Shown piece after piece: positions 1 to 11,110 of a stretch of 64,000 bases of DNA. Origin of the DNA: Argentina anserina. Its lineage: Eukaryota; Streptophyta; Magnoliopsida; Rosales; Rosaceae. Both the position numbers and the translations under genes were made by a program. The notes beneath the pieces are model-generated. The model had not been told where the DNA came from, ran no database searches, and worked only from the letters and a program-made list of their open reading frames with translations. The stretch lies in contig NC_065875.1 in NCBI RefSeq assembly GCF_933775445.1, positions 8,755,001 through 8,819,000 on the forward strand, written 5' to 3'. Within the stretch, counting starts at the first letter, position 1; each line of letters starts with the position of its first letter.

Positions 1-860
1 TGTAAAAATATCCCTATATTCCAAACAGCTTCTACTCTAAAATTTTCTCAACAAACAATAACTGGACACTTAGAAGTCATGATAAAATTATATTGATACA
101 GGAAGACAGAAAAATCTACATCTAAATATCTAGCTTATGGCACATGAAGAAGCTAACTTAAAAAGCTTCTAGCTCAATGTGTGGTATGCAATCATGACAG
201 AGTACGTATTCGATCAAAAGAAAGCTGAATCCAAAAACATCAGTTTTTCCAATTGTTTACTATGTTCCTCATGTTCCACTAAAGAGCTGGCTTCCCTGTT
301 GTGACTACAACAGTTTGATACGCCATCTTAAATTTTTCTTATCCAACTTACAATACGAAATCAACCAAGAAAGATTCAATAAGAAAACAGATCAGAGGCT
401 TTCTATCTTTATTAAGAAAAACTATTTTCCAAATAAGCTTTATTCGAAATCCAAAATTTTAAAGCACATTATACTAAAAGGAACTGCCCCAAACACCACT
501 GGTCCCAACCAAAAAAAAAAACGTTCAAAGTTCTTACTAGGTATCTCTAGACTCCCGGAACTGATTTTAATCCATGCCAATATCACATCTGGATAACTAG
601 TCTAACTACTGCATTTCAAAAGCTAGTACTCACTTCAAAATGGGTTATAATGGAACACAAAAATGCCACCCAAAAAAGTCACTATTCACTCAAAGATGTA
701 ACGAGTGTGTATCTGCAGTAAAACGAGACAAACCTCCAAGTCAGAAAGCAACATTGCCATTGGACATGTACAAGTAGTAAGTACACAAGAAGCCTTTTAG
801 CACCATGTTCAATCAGGCAAAGCAGACTCATGTGCACTGCTACAGATTTATCAAGCGAAA
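1..860 (-). pseudogene. Decayed partial copy of the SARK/CIK-like receptor kinase gene
   Basis: Read on the minus strand, this stretch follows the neighbouring kinase gene (4327-8004) through intron 10, part of exon 10, intron 9 and the 3' part of exon 9. About 30-200 matches gene positions 4755-4930, 225-311 matches parts of exon 10, 312-600 matches intron 9 (5520-5800), and 690-855 matches 5870-6030, including the intron 9 donor and the sequence for the kinase motif [10 protein letters not shown]. Within exon 10 the copy jumps from gene position about 5240 to about 5468, which removes the catalytic loop and DFG region. Stops and small indels are scattered, so no kinase can be made. Because introns are kept it is a DNA-level duplication, not a retrocopy. 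It may continue left of the window. Confidence 0.85.
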
Positions 861-926
861 AAGAGCCTACCCGTAAGAATTAACATTAGATAAACGATGA
901 TGAGAATTGAAAATTGATAATGCGAC

Positions 927-1175
927 TCACCGGAGGGACATCAGAGTCCTTATTTTGAACCATTCCAGCGCCGTTTGTTGGCGTTCCCTCTGGACCAGAT
1001 CGAGTAACAAGTCTTGCGCTTCGTCCAGAAAAGACAGGGGAGCCTGAAGCGGCGGAGACGAGGGTTTTGTCGGTGGAGGCTTCTCCTCCACACCGGCGAA
1101 AAAAGCCATATCCAGGTTGATGCACAGCTCGTCTCCGATCAACCAGGCCCGGTACGGCCGTCGGAAATTACCCAT
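927..1175 (-). CDS. Orphan first exon of an unrecognised gene
   Basis: An 82-codon reading frame starts at an ATG at 1175 and runs into a consensus splice donor (CCG then GTGAGT at about 929-934); the apparent stop is the TGA inside that donor. It begins MGNFRRPYRAWLIGDE and includes the stretch DLLLDLVQRERQQTALEW, which looks helical. A TATA-like run lies about 170 bases upstream and the leader is GA/CT-rich, so this resembles a true 5' exon. I do not recognise the family. The expected intron side (below 927) is occupied by the kinase pseudogene at 1-860. Either the gene continues beyond the window with that fragment in its first intron, or the exon was cut off by the rearrangement. Confidence 0.45.
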   Translation of the reverse strand: MGNFRRPYRAWLIGDELCINLDMAFFAGVEEKPPPTKPSSPPLQAPLSFLDEAQDLLLDLVQRERQQTALEWFKIRTLMSLR

Positions 1176-1346
1176 TGCCGGAAATTCAGAATGGATGAGA
1201 ATTCGCCAATTGGGGAATAACGATTGGATGACTGGAGATTGCGTAAGGATCAGATCAGTGGAGAGAAGAGCGATTAGAGAGAGCGATCAGAGAGAGAATA
1301 TGAGAGACCGGAGGAGATGTCAGATTGTCAGTATACTGTAAATGTG

Positions 1347-1358
1347 TATATATATATA
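1347..1358 (-). promoter_or_regulatory. TATA-like element for the orphan exon
   Basis: A 12-base alternating TA run sits about 170 bases upstream of the minus-strand ATG at 1175, with a purine-rich leader between them on the plus strand. The position fits a plant TATA box, but TA runs are common in this window, so this is inference. Confidence 0.3.
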
Positions 1359-2789
1359 CGCGAGTCATACACGTCTTTTACGCGTAATTAGACAGAAATA
1401 AAGATTTAACTCGTTTTTATTTATAAAGGCATTTCCTTTCTAAAAAAAATTATAAAGGCCTTTTCTTTTGGATTTTTTTTAATTAAACAGTGAAACAAAG
1501 GCTACAAATAAATCCCCTCAAATAAGATATTATCATGTATACTAGCCTTGCCTGAGAAAATAATTATACATATGCAAGACCTAAGCTTGGGCGGTCTCAA
1601 TACGACACCGTGCAAGAGGAAGGAAGCGCTAGAGCAGCACGTCGACAATGACCTTCGTGTTGCCTTCAGCCTTCATTTGCTCGCTCTCTTAGCGGGGCAG
1701 CTCTGCCTTGCTGGCATACGAAACCCTAGAAAAGAAGGGGATTAGAATTTGGGGAATTAGGGATTGGGCGAGCGTGGTTTTGGATCAGTGTTTAGTGTTG
1801 CCATAGCTGCAAGAAGAAGAAGAAGAAGCATTTATAATTTTTGGTATTTTATTGCAATAACATACTATTCTTCCTTATTTCATTATTTTCGCAAATGTAA
1901 TAAAATGGAATAATGGAACTATGTCCATTTTTACTTCCTACCAACTCAATTCTTCAGGTAGTTTTAAAAAGAATATTCAGGTATTTGATTGATGACTAGT
2001 TTGAGGTTTTTGCGTTATTTTTCTGGGCAAATTGAAAATTTTATTTTGGACATCGGGACATGTACTATGGCGGTAGTTTATGGGCAACTTAAAGATTTTC
2101 AATAATATTGACTCATGATTTTCAAGAGCATTAAAACTCTAATAATTCTTGCATCCGAGGTTATTGTCATAGCAACTCCAACAACTTTCATATAACGCTC
2201 TAAACTACACTTCACCAACTTAAGAACGTTATAGTGTCGCGAGTCTATAAATATAAACCGGAACCTGATTTACAAATGCAATGCATTTTTTGTTAACACT
2301 TTTTAGATAAGCACAGTAGAAGTTTTAAATAAATTTTGAGGTGAAAATCTATTTTTTCACATGAATATACATATCCGTCCAAAACTCGATACAACAAATA
2401 GATCGAAGTTAATTAGCTTTAGGAAAATAAATATACATAGCAGAAAAAATAGTTCTAAGAAAGTTCTAGAATCAGATATCCAAATATGAAAATTAAAATA
2501 CAGTTTACCGAATTTGAATAGCACACCCAACTTCATCCATTGTTTTCTTATACCAGCGCACAATACTTGCATCCACACTATTGTTGGGTGTCTCGATTAG
2601 GTTTGAAAACAAATATAACATTGAGGTCCCCAATATAAAAATATTTAGAAACCAAATCATAAAAAGAATGACAAACTTTAAACAGTTTGACTCGAGAATC
2701 GGTGCATTGATTCTCAATATGACATGTCAAAACCAAATATCACCTGATGGTTAGTCCAATTGACCCACTACATGACCTTACTTCACATC
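1359..2789. other. Intergenic, no gene recognised
   Basis: AT-rich sequence without a convincing coding region. A GC-richer patch at 1570-1800 contains an AAACCCTA telo-box-like motif and a short GAA run (about 1816-1827). It could be an old gene leader or fragment, but no frame stays open or recognisable. Confidence 0.4.
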
Positions 2790-3469
2790 CAATGGTCTAA
2801 ATATCGGTTATCGGCATCGTATCGGTTTTGTAAAATAAGGATATAACGGAGATATATCGGATTATATCGGATTTATCGTTTTTTGTTAATTTTTAATTTA
2901 AATTTAATATATTTATAAACATATACTTCAAAATATTCAAAATATACCAAATAATATTAACTACTAAGTACTAATTGAACAAAAATAGGTGCACAAAAGA
3001 TAGATTGAGATATTGATTATGCATTCATCCATTATAAATTCTCTCATCATCAGAATCAAAGTCAAAATCATCTTCTCCATTATCTTCATCATCATCTTTT
3101 GAGATAAAATTATCTTCATAAATCACATTCTGTCTATTTGCGTTGAAATTCCTCAAAACGACATCGTCTCCTTAAAAAAATCACTAAAAAAAAGTAACAA
3201 GAAAAAAAGTCAACGAAAAAAAATTATCGAAAAAAATCATCCAAAAAAAAGTCTCAGAAAAAAAAAGTCCACAAAAAAAAAGTCCACCAAAAAAAGTCCA
3301 CCGAAAAAAAAGTCAAACGAAAAAAAAATCCACCGATATATCGCATGTTGACCCGATATTTTGAGTTGACCGATATATTAAGGCGATATGGCATTTATCC
3401 TATCGGTTTCTAAATATCACCGATATATCGCCGATATATCCCCGATATATCCCGATATTTAGAACACTG
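2790..3469 (-). mobile_element. Short non-autonomous hAT element, copy 1
   Basis: The 680-bp element has imperfect 18-bp terminal inverted repeats: CAATGGTCTAAATATCGG at the left and the complement of CAGTGTTCTAAATATCGG at the right, with two mismatches. An exact 8-bp target duplication, TTCACATC, lies at 2782-2789 and 3470-3477. An 8-bp duplication with CA(A/G)TG termini is characteristic of hAT elements. Just inside the ends are many copies of a CGATATATC word, likely transposase-binding subterminal repeats. The middle has a run of A-rich AAAAAGTCCACC-like units (3170-3335). On the minus strand, 3030-3150 reads as an Asp/Glu-rich tail shared with copy 2 at 22550-23179. No transposase domain is present. 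Confidence 0.88.
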
Positions 3470-3477
3470 TTCACATC

Positions 3478-4326
3478 CATTTAAAATAGGTAAGCGTAGT
3501 GAAAATGTCCACTACCTAACTATACACATGTTTCGAGTCTATCCTTAAGATTTGAACTCGCACCACCAGTGTAACTAAATTCTCTGAAAATTCAGGGGAT
3601 TGAACCTAAAGAAGTCAATGACACCCCTCGCTCTCCAAAATCTATTTTTCACATGAATATACATATCCGTCCATTTTTCACGGTTCAGTCAATGAAAATG
3701 AAAATGAAAATAATCTAAAGGAAACAAAAACAGGAACTAGGTTTCCACTTTTCATATTCGTATTTCACTTTTTAATCCATATTTATTTTTTCGAACCATT
3801 TTTCAGAAACTTATTTTAGACCTGCTAAGAGACGAGAGAGAGGCTGTGAAAAGTAGTGTAAGAGGAAAACGATAGCTGAACTGCTTTAACAGCTCAGTTT
3901 GGCTGTGGGAAGTTGGAACTTGGAAGTCAGAACAGCAGGTTGATAATCATACGAAGATGGGGCCATCTCTTAGTCAAAACCGTCAAAATTTATTAAGGGA
4001 AAATCTCTGTCTCGCACTAGGTAGCATAGACCATCTCATCATTTGTAGTCCGCATTCAATAATCAATACACTTTTTTTTATACCATAATGCAACACAAGA
4101 CAAATTCAATTACCTAACCATGTTACTAATAATAACAAGACTATAAAGTCATATTTACAATAACCCACCCACAAAGCCTTTTTTTTTTTGTTAATATAAC
4201 CCACAAAGCTGGAATCACAATGGTTTTAATTTCCCACGCACACCTAGGTTTGTTTCTCTTATAATGAATTCTGGAAAAAGTACCCAACCTTTTTCTTCTT
4301 CTATGTTCATCATCGTAGTTCCTACT
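3478..4326. other. Intergenic plus kinase 3' flank
   Basis: No gene or repeat recognised. The stretch next to 4327 should contain the kinase 3' UTR; no single polyadenylation signal stands out among several AATAA-like words. Confidence 0.4.
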
Positions 4327-7300
4327 CTATCTTGGACCAGAGAGTTCCATGGCAAAGGAATCCAAAGAATGCTCACCATCATCCTCATCCATAGAAGTGC
4401 CAAACATGCGTTCACTCCCATCATGTTTTGATACATTCCAAGTACGGTGGGGTGTGCCTTTGTTACTGTTGTGGGTATGGAAGAGTTCCATGCTGGATTT
4501 ATTATGATTATGTGATGCTGCCCACTTCTCCGCTAGTCCATCGCCTTCCAGCATCCTGACCACTTCCGACATCTTGGGCCGGTCAGCTGGTAGGTATTGA
4601 GTGCACAGCAGAGCCACTTGCACCGTTTCTCCAACCTCAATCCGATCGTAATTGTTCCCCAGTTCTCTGTCCACCAAGAGCTCCACTTTCTTTTCTTGTT
4701 GTACTTTCTTCACCTGAAATCAGCATTGTCTTAGCCTAATCATGCAACCATTACACTTCAACAAAATTTTCTCAGAAAATAATAACTGGGCACTTTAAAA
4801 GTAAAGATACTGATACATGAAAATAGTAAACTTTACATCTACAGCTAAACTTTTAACTTAGCTAGGCACAAGAAAAGACGGTGCGCGAAGGAGCTACTTA
4901 AATTTCTCTAGCTACTGCAACCATGACCGGGTACAAATGTACTCAGGTACTTCAGTTATATACATGGTAACTAAGGATGCTGGATGCATGCTAGATTGCA
5001 AGTACAATCATCACATTTGTTCAGGCCAAAAGGATTAGAAACAGGCCAGAGTTTTTTGAACCAAAGTAAATGAATTGCTACCAGAATAAAAACATATCTA
5101 TAGCTTCTAATCAGAGAAATACTTACCCATTCAAGCATGGCTCCTTTCTGATTAACTGTTTTACCAAACTCCAGAGCTCTCATCCCAGTTATGAGCTCTA
5201 TCAAAAGAATGCCGAATCCAAAAACATCAGTTTTTTCAGACGATTGGCCAGTGGAAAGGTATTCTGGTGCAATATGCCCAACAGTCCCACGGACAGCAGT
5301 GGTCACATGAGAATCACCATGGTCAAGGAGCTTTGCAAGCCCAAAATCACCAACAATTGCCTCACAGTAGTCATCCAGGAGAACATTTGCAGCCTTCACG
5401 TCTCTGTGTATGATCTTTGGATCGCATTGCTCATGTAGATACAGAAGACCTCTTGCAGCTCCAATTGCTATTCTCTTCCTCGTGTTCCAATCTAGAGCTG
5501 GCTTTCCTGTTTTGCAATAACAGTATGTAAGACCTTAAATTTTCATACTACTAGTAATTAGAGGAAATCAAGGAAGAAAATTCTGAAACAAAATAGATCG
5601 TAGGCTTTCCATCTTTGTTTAAACCAAAGAATATATTTTTTTTGATATCCATAATTTAAGTATATTAATATATTAAGAACACTGCTTTAAACAACACTGG
5701 TCCAACCATAAAAACGTCCAATGTTGTTATTAAAAATATCGAGACTCCCCAAACTGATTGTGTTCCATGCCAAAATCACATCTAGGTAACCATTATATTT
5801 TAGTATTAGTATATCACTTTAATATGAGTCCACAGGGAGCAACCAATCACCACCCCTACGGAAAAATGCACAGCAAGTGTATCTGCAGTAAATAGGGACA
5901 AACCTCTTAGCCTGAAGGCAACACTGCCATTGGACATGTAAGGGTACACCAGTAGTCTCTCATTAGAAGTAGCACAATATCCAATTAACCGGAGCAAATT
6001 CCTGTGCACTGCTAGGCTTATCATTTCCAATTCTGTCCTATATTGTGACTCTCCAGCAGTTCCTGTTACATCCTTGAGTCGTTTTACTGCTACCATAGTC
6101 CCATCTCCTAGTTTTCCCTTGTACACATTCCCAAAACCTCCAGCACCCAGTATGTTTTTGGAGCTAAAGTGGTCAGTGGCAACTTGAAGCTCTTTGAAAG
6201 TGAAGTTTCTGAGGTTGCCTAAGCTCACAAGTCCCTCTTCTTGCATGTCTGCAGTACAGATAATGACACATCAAGTATCGACTAAATATTGTCATTTAGC
6301 GTTGATTTATAAAATGGGGTCAAGATGATACTGACCACTGATGTTCAAAACGGTTTGGCTCTTCTGCTTCTGTCTGTACCAGATGATTCCAAGCAATAGG
6401 AGCATGAGAAAGGCACAGCTGAAGCTCACCCCAAGTGCAATTGCTACTGTTTTGGACTTGTGTTTTCCTTGTAAGATTAAAAAAATATACAAATCACACC
6501 AAATGAAATGCAGAAACATAACGGGTTTAATGAGCGGAAACTGGAAATAATAGTGTAAAGGGTTTACCAGGTGATGGTTTCAATGATAATGGAAGAGGAA
6601 CAGGGGCTGATCCAGAGCATCCTTCTGTAGAGCTGCTTCCACAAATCAGTGGGTTTCCGACAATACTTACAAAACAACAAAACAGAGAAGACCATAAAGA
6701 ACAATACAACAATGACCACACAAAGAAAGAAGAAGCAAGGGAGAGAGAAAGGGAGCATACTTGAAAGTTCTGGCTGGAAATTTGGGTATTGGTCCACTGA
6801 GATTGTTGTAAGACAAGTCCCTGTATGACCCCATTTTCCATAAAACCATTCATCAGATTTTGAATAAATATGTTCACAACCCAGAAACCCTCAACATGTT
6901 GCAACTTGTTTTACTATCAAAACCCGAGACGCCAAATAAGAAATTCAATTAAGAGAAATATTTGAAAAACCATAATACTCACAAGAAAGCAAGACCAGGG
7001 ATTTTGGCTAAAGACACAGGGAAAGCCCCAAACAAGCTATTGTTGTTCAGCCTCCTGTTCACAATACATGACAAACAACACAGTAATTAAATAACTTTAA
7101 CCAAAAAAAAAATAAACTTGGTCAAACTTGAATCTTGGTAATTATCATAGAGGACTTAATCAGATATTCAATTAAGTTTCCCCCCTCATTATAAGCACAA
7201 GAGGTTTAAGGACTTACAGGTATTGCAGACCATTCAACTGACCCATAGAGTCTGGAACAACACCCGAGAATTGATTATTGGAAAGATCTAAAGTTTGAAG

Positions 7301-8004
7301 CTTGGGAAGAGCACCGAGCTCTGCTGGGAGTTTACCAGATATGTTATTATTCTGTAGTAACCTTCAAAATTCAAAATAGAAGACTCAGAGATACAGGTTC
7401 ATAATCAGAAACGGTTCTGAGAATTAGAGCAACACAAGATGAGAAGAACTGGAGCAAGCACCCCAAACGGGTATGTTGATTTTAGTTTCTTACACTTGTC
7501 GGAGATTAGTGAGATTCCCTATAGCTGCGGTTAGAGTTCCAGACAGGGACTGGCTTGGAGCTCCTCTGCGAAACCGAAAGATGTCTTAGAACTTAGAATT
7601 ACGAGTTTTTAGTGAAGACAAAACTGACCCAGAGTAGGTAAGATATGAAGGAAACTACTCACAGGCCTACAACAACATTCTCAGATGAGCAAGTGATCAT
7701 AGCCCAGCTACATGGGTCTACAGAGTCTCCATCCCAGTTGTTTAAAACCCCATGAGGATCATTCAAACTGCCCTTCAAGCTCATCAAAGCCACCACTGAA
7801 ACAAACAGCCAAAACCCAAAACAGCAAAACTCAAAAATCTCTTTAAAAAAAAACACAGACCATGAAAATTAGTACTCAAAAAGAAAGGCTATGACAACCC
7901 ATGTGGGTCTTTTTACCTTCATGGTTGCGAGGCTCATAGGAGAAACAGAGTGAAGCAGAGGAGAGAAAGAAGAGGAGGAAAGCAAAGAGCTTGACAATCA
8001 TCAT
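4327..8004 (-). CDS. CIK3: LRR-II receptor-like kinase, SARK/CIK2-CIK3 type
   Basis: Eleven exons with GT-AG introns join into 1911 nt (636 aa): 8004-7917, 7795-7663, 7565-7494, 7361-7218, 7054-6983, 6820-6761, 6665-6568, 6467-6336, 6248-5904, 5506-5127, 4713-4327. The 133/72/144/72-nt exons 2-5 are the pattern I know from SERK/NIK-type LRR kinases. Order: signal peptide (1-22), LRRNT with [11 protein letters not shown], leucine-rich repeats (about 75-180), NPLIC, transmembrane helix (about 228-252), kinase with glycine loop GAGGFG (301), Lys322, HRD (Asp417), DFG (Asp435), the TTAVRGT activation segment and APEY. All catalytic residues are present, so an active RD kinase is expected. The acidic tail ending [11 protein letters not shown] and SEPRN-like N-terminus point to the SARK/CIK group rather than NIK1. 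In Arabidopsis these are plasma-membrane co-receptors for CLE peptide signalling, and SARK acts in leaf senescence; the same role here is inferred. The symbol marks the clade; CIK2 is equally possible. Confidence 0.95.
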
Positions 8005-8775
8005 GCTATGGGAATAATGGTGGTGGGAAGAAGAGAAGAGAATTCATTCAGAGAAAAAACCCATCACAGAAGATGTAAAAGCTAGCAACAACAACTAAAG
8101 CAAAAACGTTGTTCAGAAATTGAGAGGGTAATGGCCAAATGGGCCTCTCTCTTTCTCTCTTTTTCTTTGGTATTCTTTCTGATTTCCAGTCTTCTCTCCC
8201 ACCACCCACCACCCACCACCCACCACCTCTCTCTCTCTCCCTTTGATTCCTTCTCTCCCACTTTACAAATATATTCAGGGAAACAAGAAAAGCAAACAGA
8301 GCAAAGTGTGTTGTGGGTTCATTTGCTTTCCCAATTTGTTTAAATTTTATGGAAAAACAAGAGGGGAAAATTGCGTGGGGGTTTTGTCAGGGGTAAGTTA
8401 GTACGGGAGAGTACTGGACTGGACTGGACTGGACTATATCTGACTAGGAGTGAGGAGTACTGGTAACCTGCGCCTGTAGAGACTTAGTGCAAATCTGTAT
8501 CGTTTTAGCTAGTTCCCGACAAAATGCACGGAGAGAGTGAGGAGAATCAAAACACTAAATATGGAGAGTGGATGGGATTGGTTTGGTCAGAGGCTAGGAG
8601 CCTAGGCTGTGCACCCTCACCCTCTCTTATCATGGCGTGATATCTATCTAGGTGGTTAATTTTTTCCAAACTTACTCTTGTATTTTACTATTTTTATCTA
8701 AGCTTTGACATTTGGGTGTTGATGTTATTACATGAAATTGGTTTTGTACATATATCGGTTTGTCATGTTAATATA
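8005..8775. other. Kinase upstream region with simple repeats
   Basis: The 5' flank of the kinase. It contains a CCACCCA-type short tandem run (about 8197-8226), CT-rich tracts (8147-8165, 8225-8245) and a GGACT pentamer repeat (about 8414-8434). No clear TATA box was identified on the minus strand. The open frame at 8131-8343 is low-complexity leader, not a gene. Confidence 0.5.
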
Positions 8776-8780
8776 ACATT

Positions 8781-8964
8781 TGTTTCAGGATAAAATAATT
8801 ATGTATTATAGAATGATATGCGGGCTTATATATAGGCATTATAAAACCATAATCTCGTAGGATTCGAAGTCATACTCTATTACGGAGATGCTAATATATC
8901 TCCTAACATGAAACATATTAGGCTAAGACACACACAAGGGTAGAATAGTAATTCTCCCGGAACA
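8781..8964 (-). repeat. Copia A 3' LTR (left)
   Basis: A 184-bp LTR beginning TGTTTCAGGAT and ending CCCGGAACA on the plus strand, directly after the ACATT target duplication. It aligns with 18878-19059 throughout. Confidence 0.88.
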
Positions 8965-10179
8965 CTCCCCCTTGCGTCGCATGCCTAGGTTGCATGGTGC
9001 ACACATCGTTGCCTCGGTAAACACCTTGTCAAGCAAAATAAAAACCTCTTAGGTAAAAACAAAAACTTGATCGAAGGAAAAAATAGCACAACGCACTGTC
9101 TACATTTGATAGCATCATGTGAGGTAGACTCCCCCTGAAGTCTATGAAACAACTTCCCCTGATTAGTGTCATAATCATGGAGTACAAAGAACAACGTATA
9201 CAACGTTCATTACATGTTTCTCAAACGTAATCTTGGGCTAATGATTAATCATTCATCTAGCCACACATCTTTAGATCATTCATGCTATACTTAGTCAAAC
9301 TTAGATCTTAGGAAACAAAATTGCATAACAACTCAAAACAAGAGTTTGCAATGAAAATCAGATTCTCGGTTAGAATGACATTCACTCACTTAAACGGCCA
9401 TAACTTCTTCGTCAAAATAGGTATCAGCGAACCGTAAAATGTTCTAGAAAGTAGACACCCGTGGCTTTTCAATGACATAAAGTTCACAACCTAATCCGAT
9501 CCGAGCAGTTCACCGTGCTCTATCGAAGTTGACAGATTTGCAAATTTCCGGAAATAACTGTCGTACTTTGCTAAAACGGCCATAACTCACTCAATATGAT
9601 AGCTATGAACAAATGATTAGTGTCCCTGGAAAGTAGACACACAGACCTTTCCAACGCTACCAATTTCACATTCGAGCGAGTTGTCTTATAGGTCTTGTTG
9701 AAGTTGACCTACGAAACTGGACAGATTATGATTTGTGTCTTTCGCAAAAAGAATGGGGGAATGAGGGAATGGACCAATGAATGACTGATTTTGGTCCAAA
9801 GCGGAACCGTACGTATCCTTTACGCTACCAGTGTCGACTACTACACCAAGGCGTACATTGATGTTGCTGGAGCTGCTGGCGGCGTTGGTGTGGATAGGAT
9901 TTGTGTTGGTTCACTAAGTGTAGAACTAAACTCATGTCAAGGGAGCAATGCAAATCCAACGACAATGCATAGGCGCAGAGTTAATCACGTCATAATGAAA
10001 TCAATAGTGTCCCAACAACACTTACATATATGAATTTATACCTCATTGAATCTCTTCATCATTTATACTTAGACGAAATAGAGAATCAAGAATCAGCTTT
10101 CATATGAACACATATGGGTATGAGTTCTTGCAATTGATTGTACTACGTTCTCTCGAACGTCGCAATCTGATTACATAAG
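8965..10179 (-). other. Copia A 3' internal region, non-coding
   Basis: Starts with the polypurine tract. It contains two related passages (about 9394-9500 and 9576-9700) sharing a 'cggccataact' word and a 'gaaagtagacac' word, suggesting an internal duplication. No RNase H frame could be recognised. The open frame at 9791-10033 has no recognisable domain. Confidence 0.4.
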
Positions 10180-11110
10180 CTCTCTGTGGTCTGGAAGCAT
10201 TTAAAGTCCCTCGGGCACTCTTATATCTTCATCAAGATCCTTTACAGATATTCTATGATCACTATCATATGCTGCAAATCAGTTTTCATGGACACTACTA
10301 CTGATCAAGTAGCAGAAAGCAATTATGTCCATAACGAGAGAATATAACTCATCGTAGTCAATACTAGGATAATGAGACAATCTTTGCGCCATAAGTCCTG
10401 CATATATTGCATGACTTCATCTTTCTCATTACGCTTACGAATAATGACCAACATAACAAGTCTAGTTCAGCCTGTATTGATTCTTTCTACTTCGGTCAAG
10501 TTGCTCATCGTTGATACGTTACAACGAAATAAGAGTATAAGCGAATACATCATAAATCATGGGAGATTAATCCATTAAACACACGCGCGTGCTGTATACG
10601 ATCAATTTGTGAGATTTGTATTCTTCTCTAACATCAACAAAAGGAGTCTGTAACGTCCCACATAAAACTTTGTTGATACACATGTTTAGAGAATATCTCT
10701 TGATGATTGGCGAAATACTTGTGCCTACGCATCTCGCTTCTTTCTGGTTTTGATTCCAGAGAATAATGGTCTCCCCCTCATCTAGGTAGGAGCCAAGATC
10801 GAAGCTATGACCTTTACTAGTCCATCTTTGCGTTTGCCGCCCTTGTTTTGTGGTGCAATACCACGGGCGCCGACAACACCACAGCGTACGATGGTGTCAT
10901 CGCCGACTTCCTTCCCACTATCAGGGATGGTGCCAACGGTACTAGGACCAGGTCATATGAAATTCTCCCATATTCTTAGAGTTCCAACCTTACCGGCACA
11001 TCACAGCATTTATGTGCGATCTCGTCACTTTCGCAATATCGGTAAACTCATTGAGCATCGAATCTTTAACTTTCTGGAGGTAGATAATGCGTTACACATT
11101 TGCTCACTTT
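10180..11110 (-). pseudogene. Degenerate Copia pol (RT and preceding linker)
   Basis: Read from right to left on the minus strand there is a basic linker with GARGIAPQNKGGKRK and then MRGRPLFSGIKTRKKRDA, the form of the RGRPxGSKDxRPRKK segment that precedes RT in Copia polyproteins. Next come VIIRKRNEKDEVMQY and further pieces matching the RT N-terminus (KARLVAQG, then ETYSPV, region) and an MKTDLQHM segment matching the 'MDVVTAYL' part. The pieces lie in different frames with stops between them, so no protein can be produced. Confidence 0.65.

Noticed and set aside
315..596. 93-codon open frame on plus
   Set aside because: It lies on the strand opposite to the decayed kinase copy and corresponds to intron 9 of the intact gene.
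3540..3600. Box-B-like word (GAGTTCAAATC on minus)
   Set aside because: No box A at the proper distance, no A-rich tail and no target duplication.
4327..8004. Assigning the kinase to NIK1 (the NSP-interacting kinase)
   Set aside because: The general architecture matches, but the SYEPRN start after the signal peptide, GAPSQSLSG, the AASHNHN segment and the acidic tail before AMELSGPR fit the SARK/CIK2-CIK3 group better.
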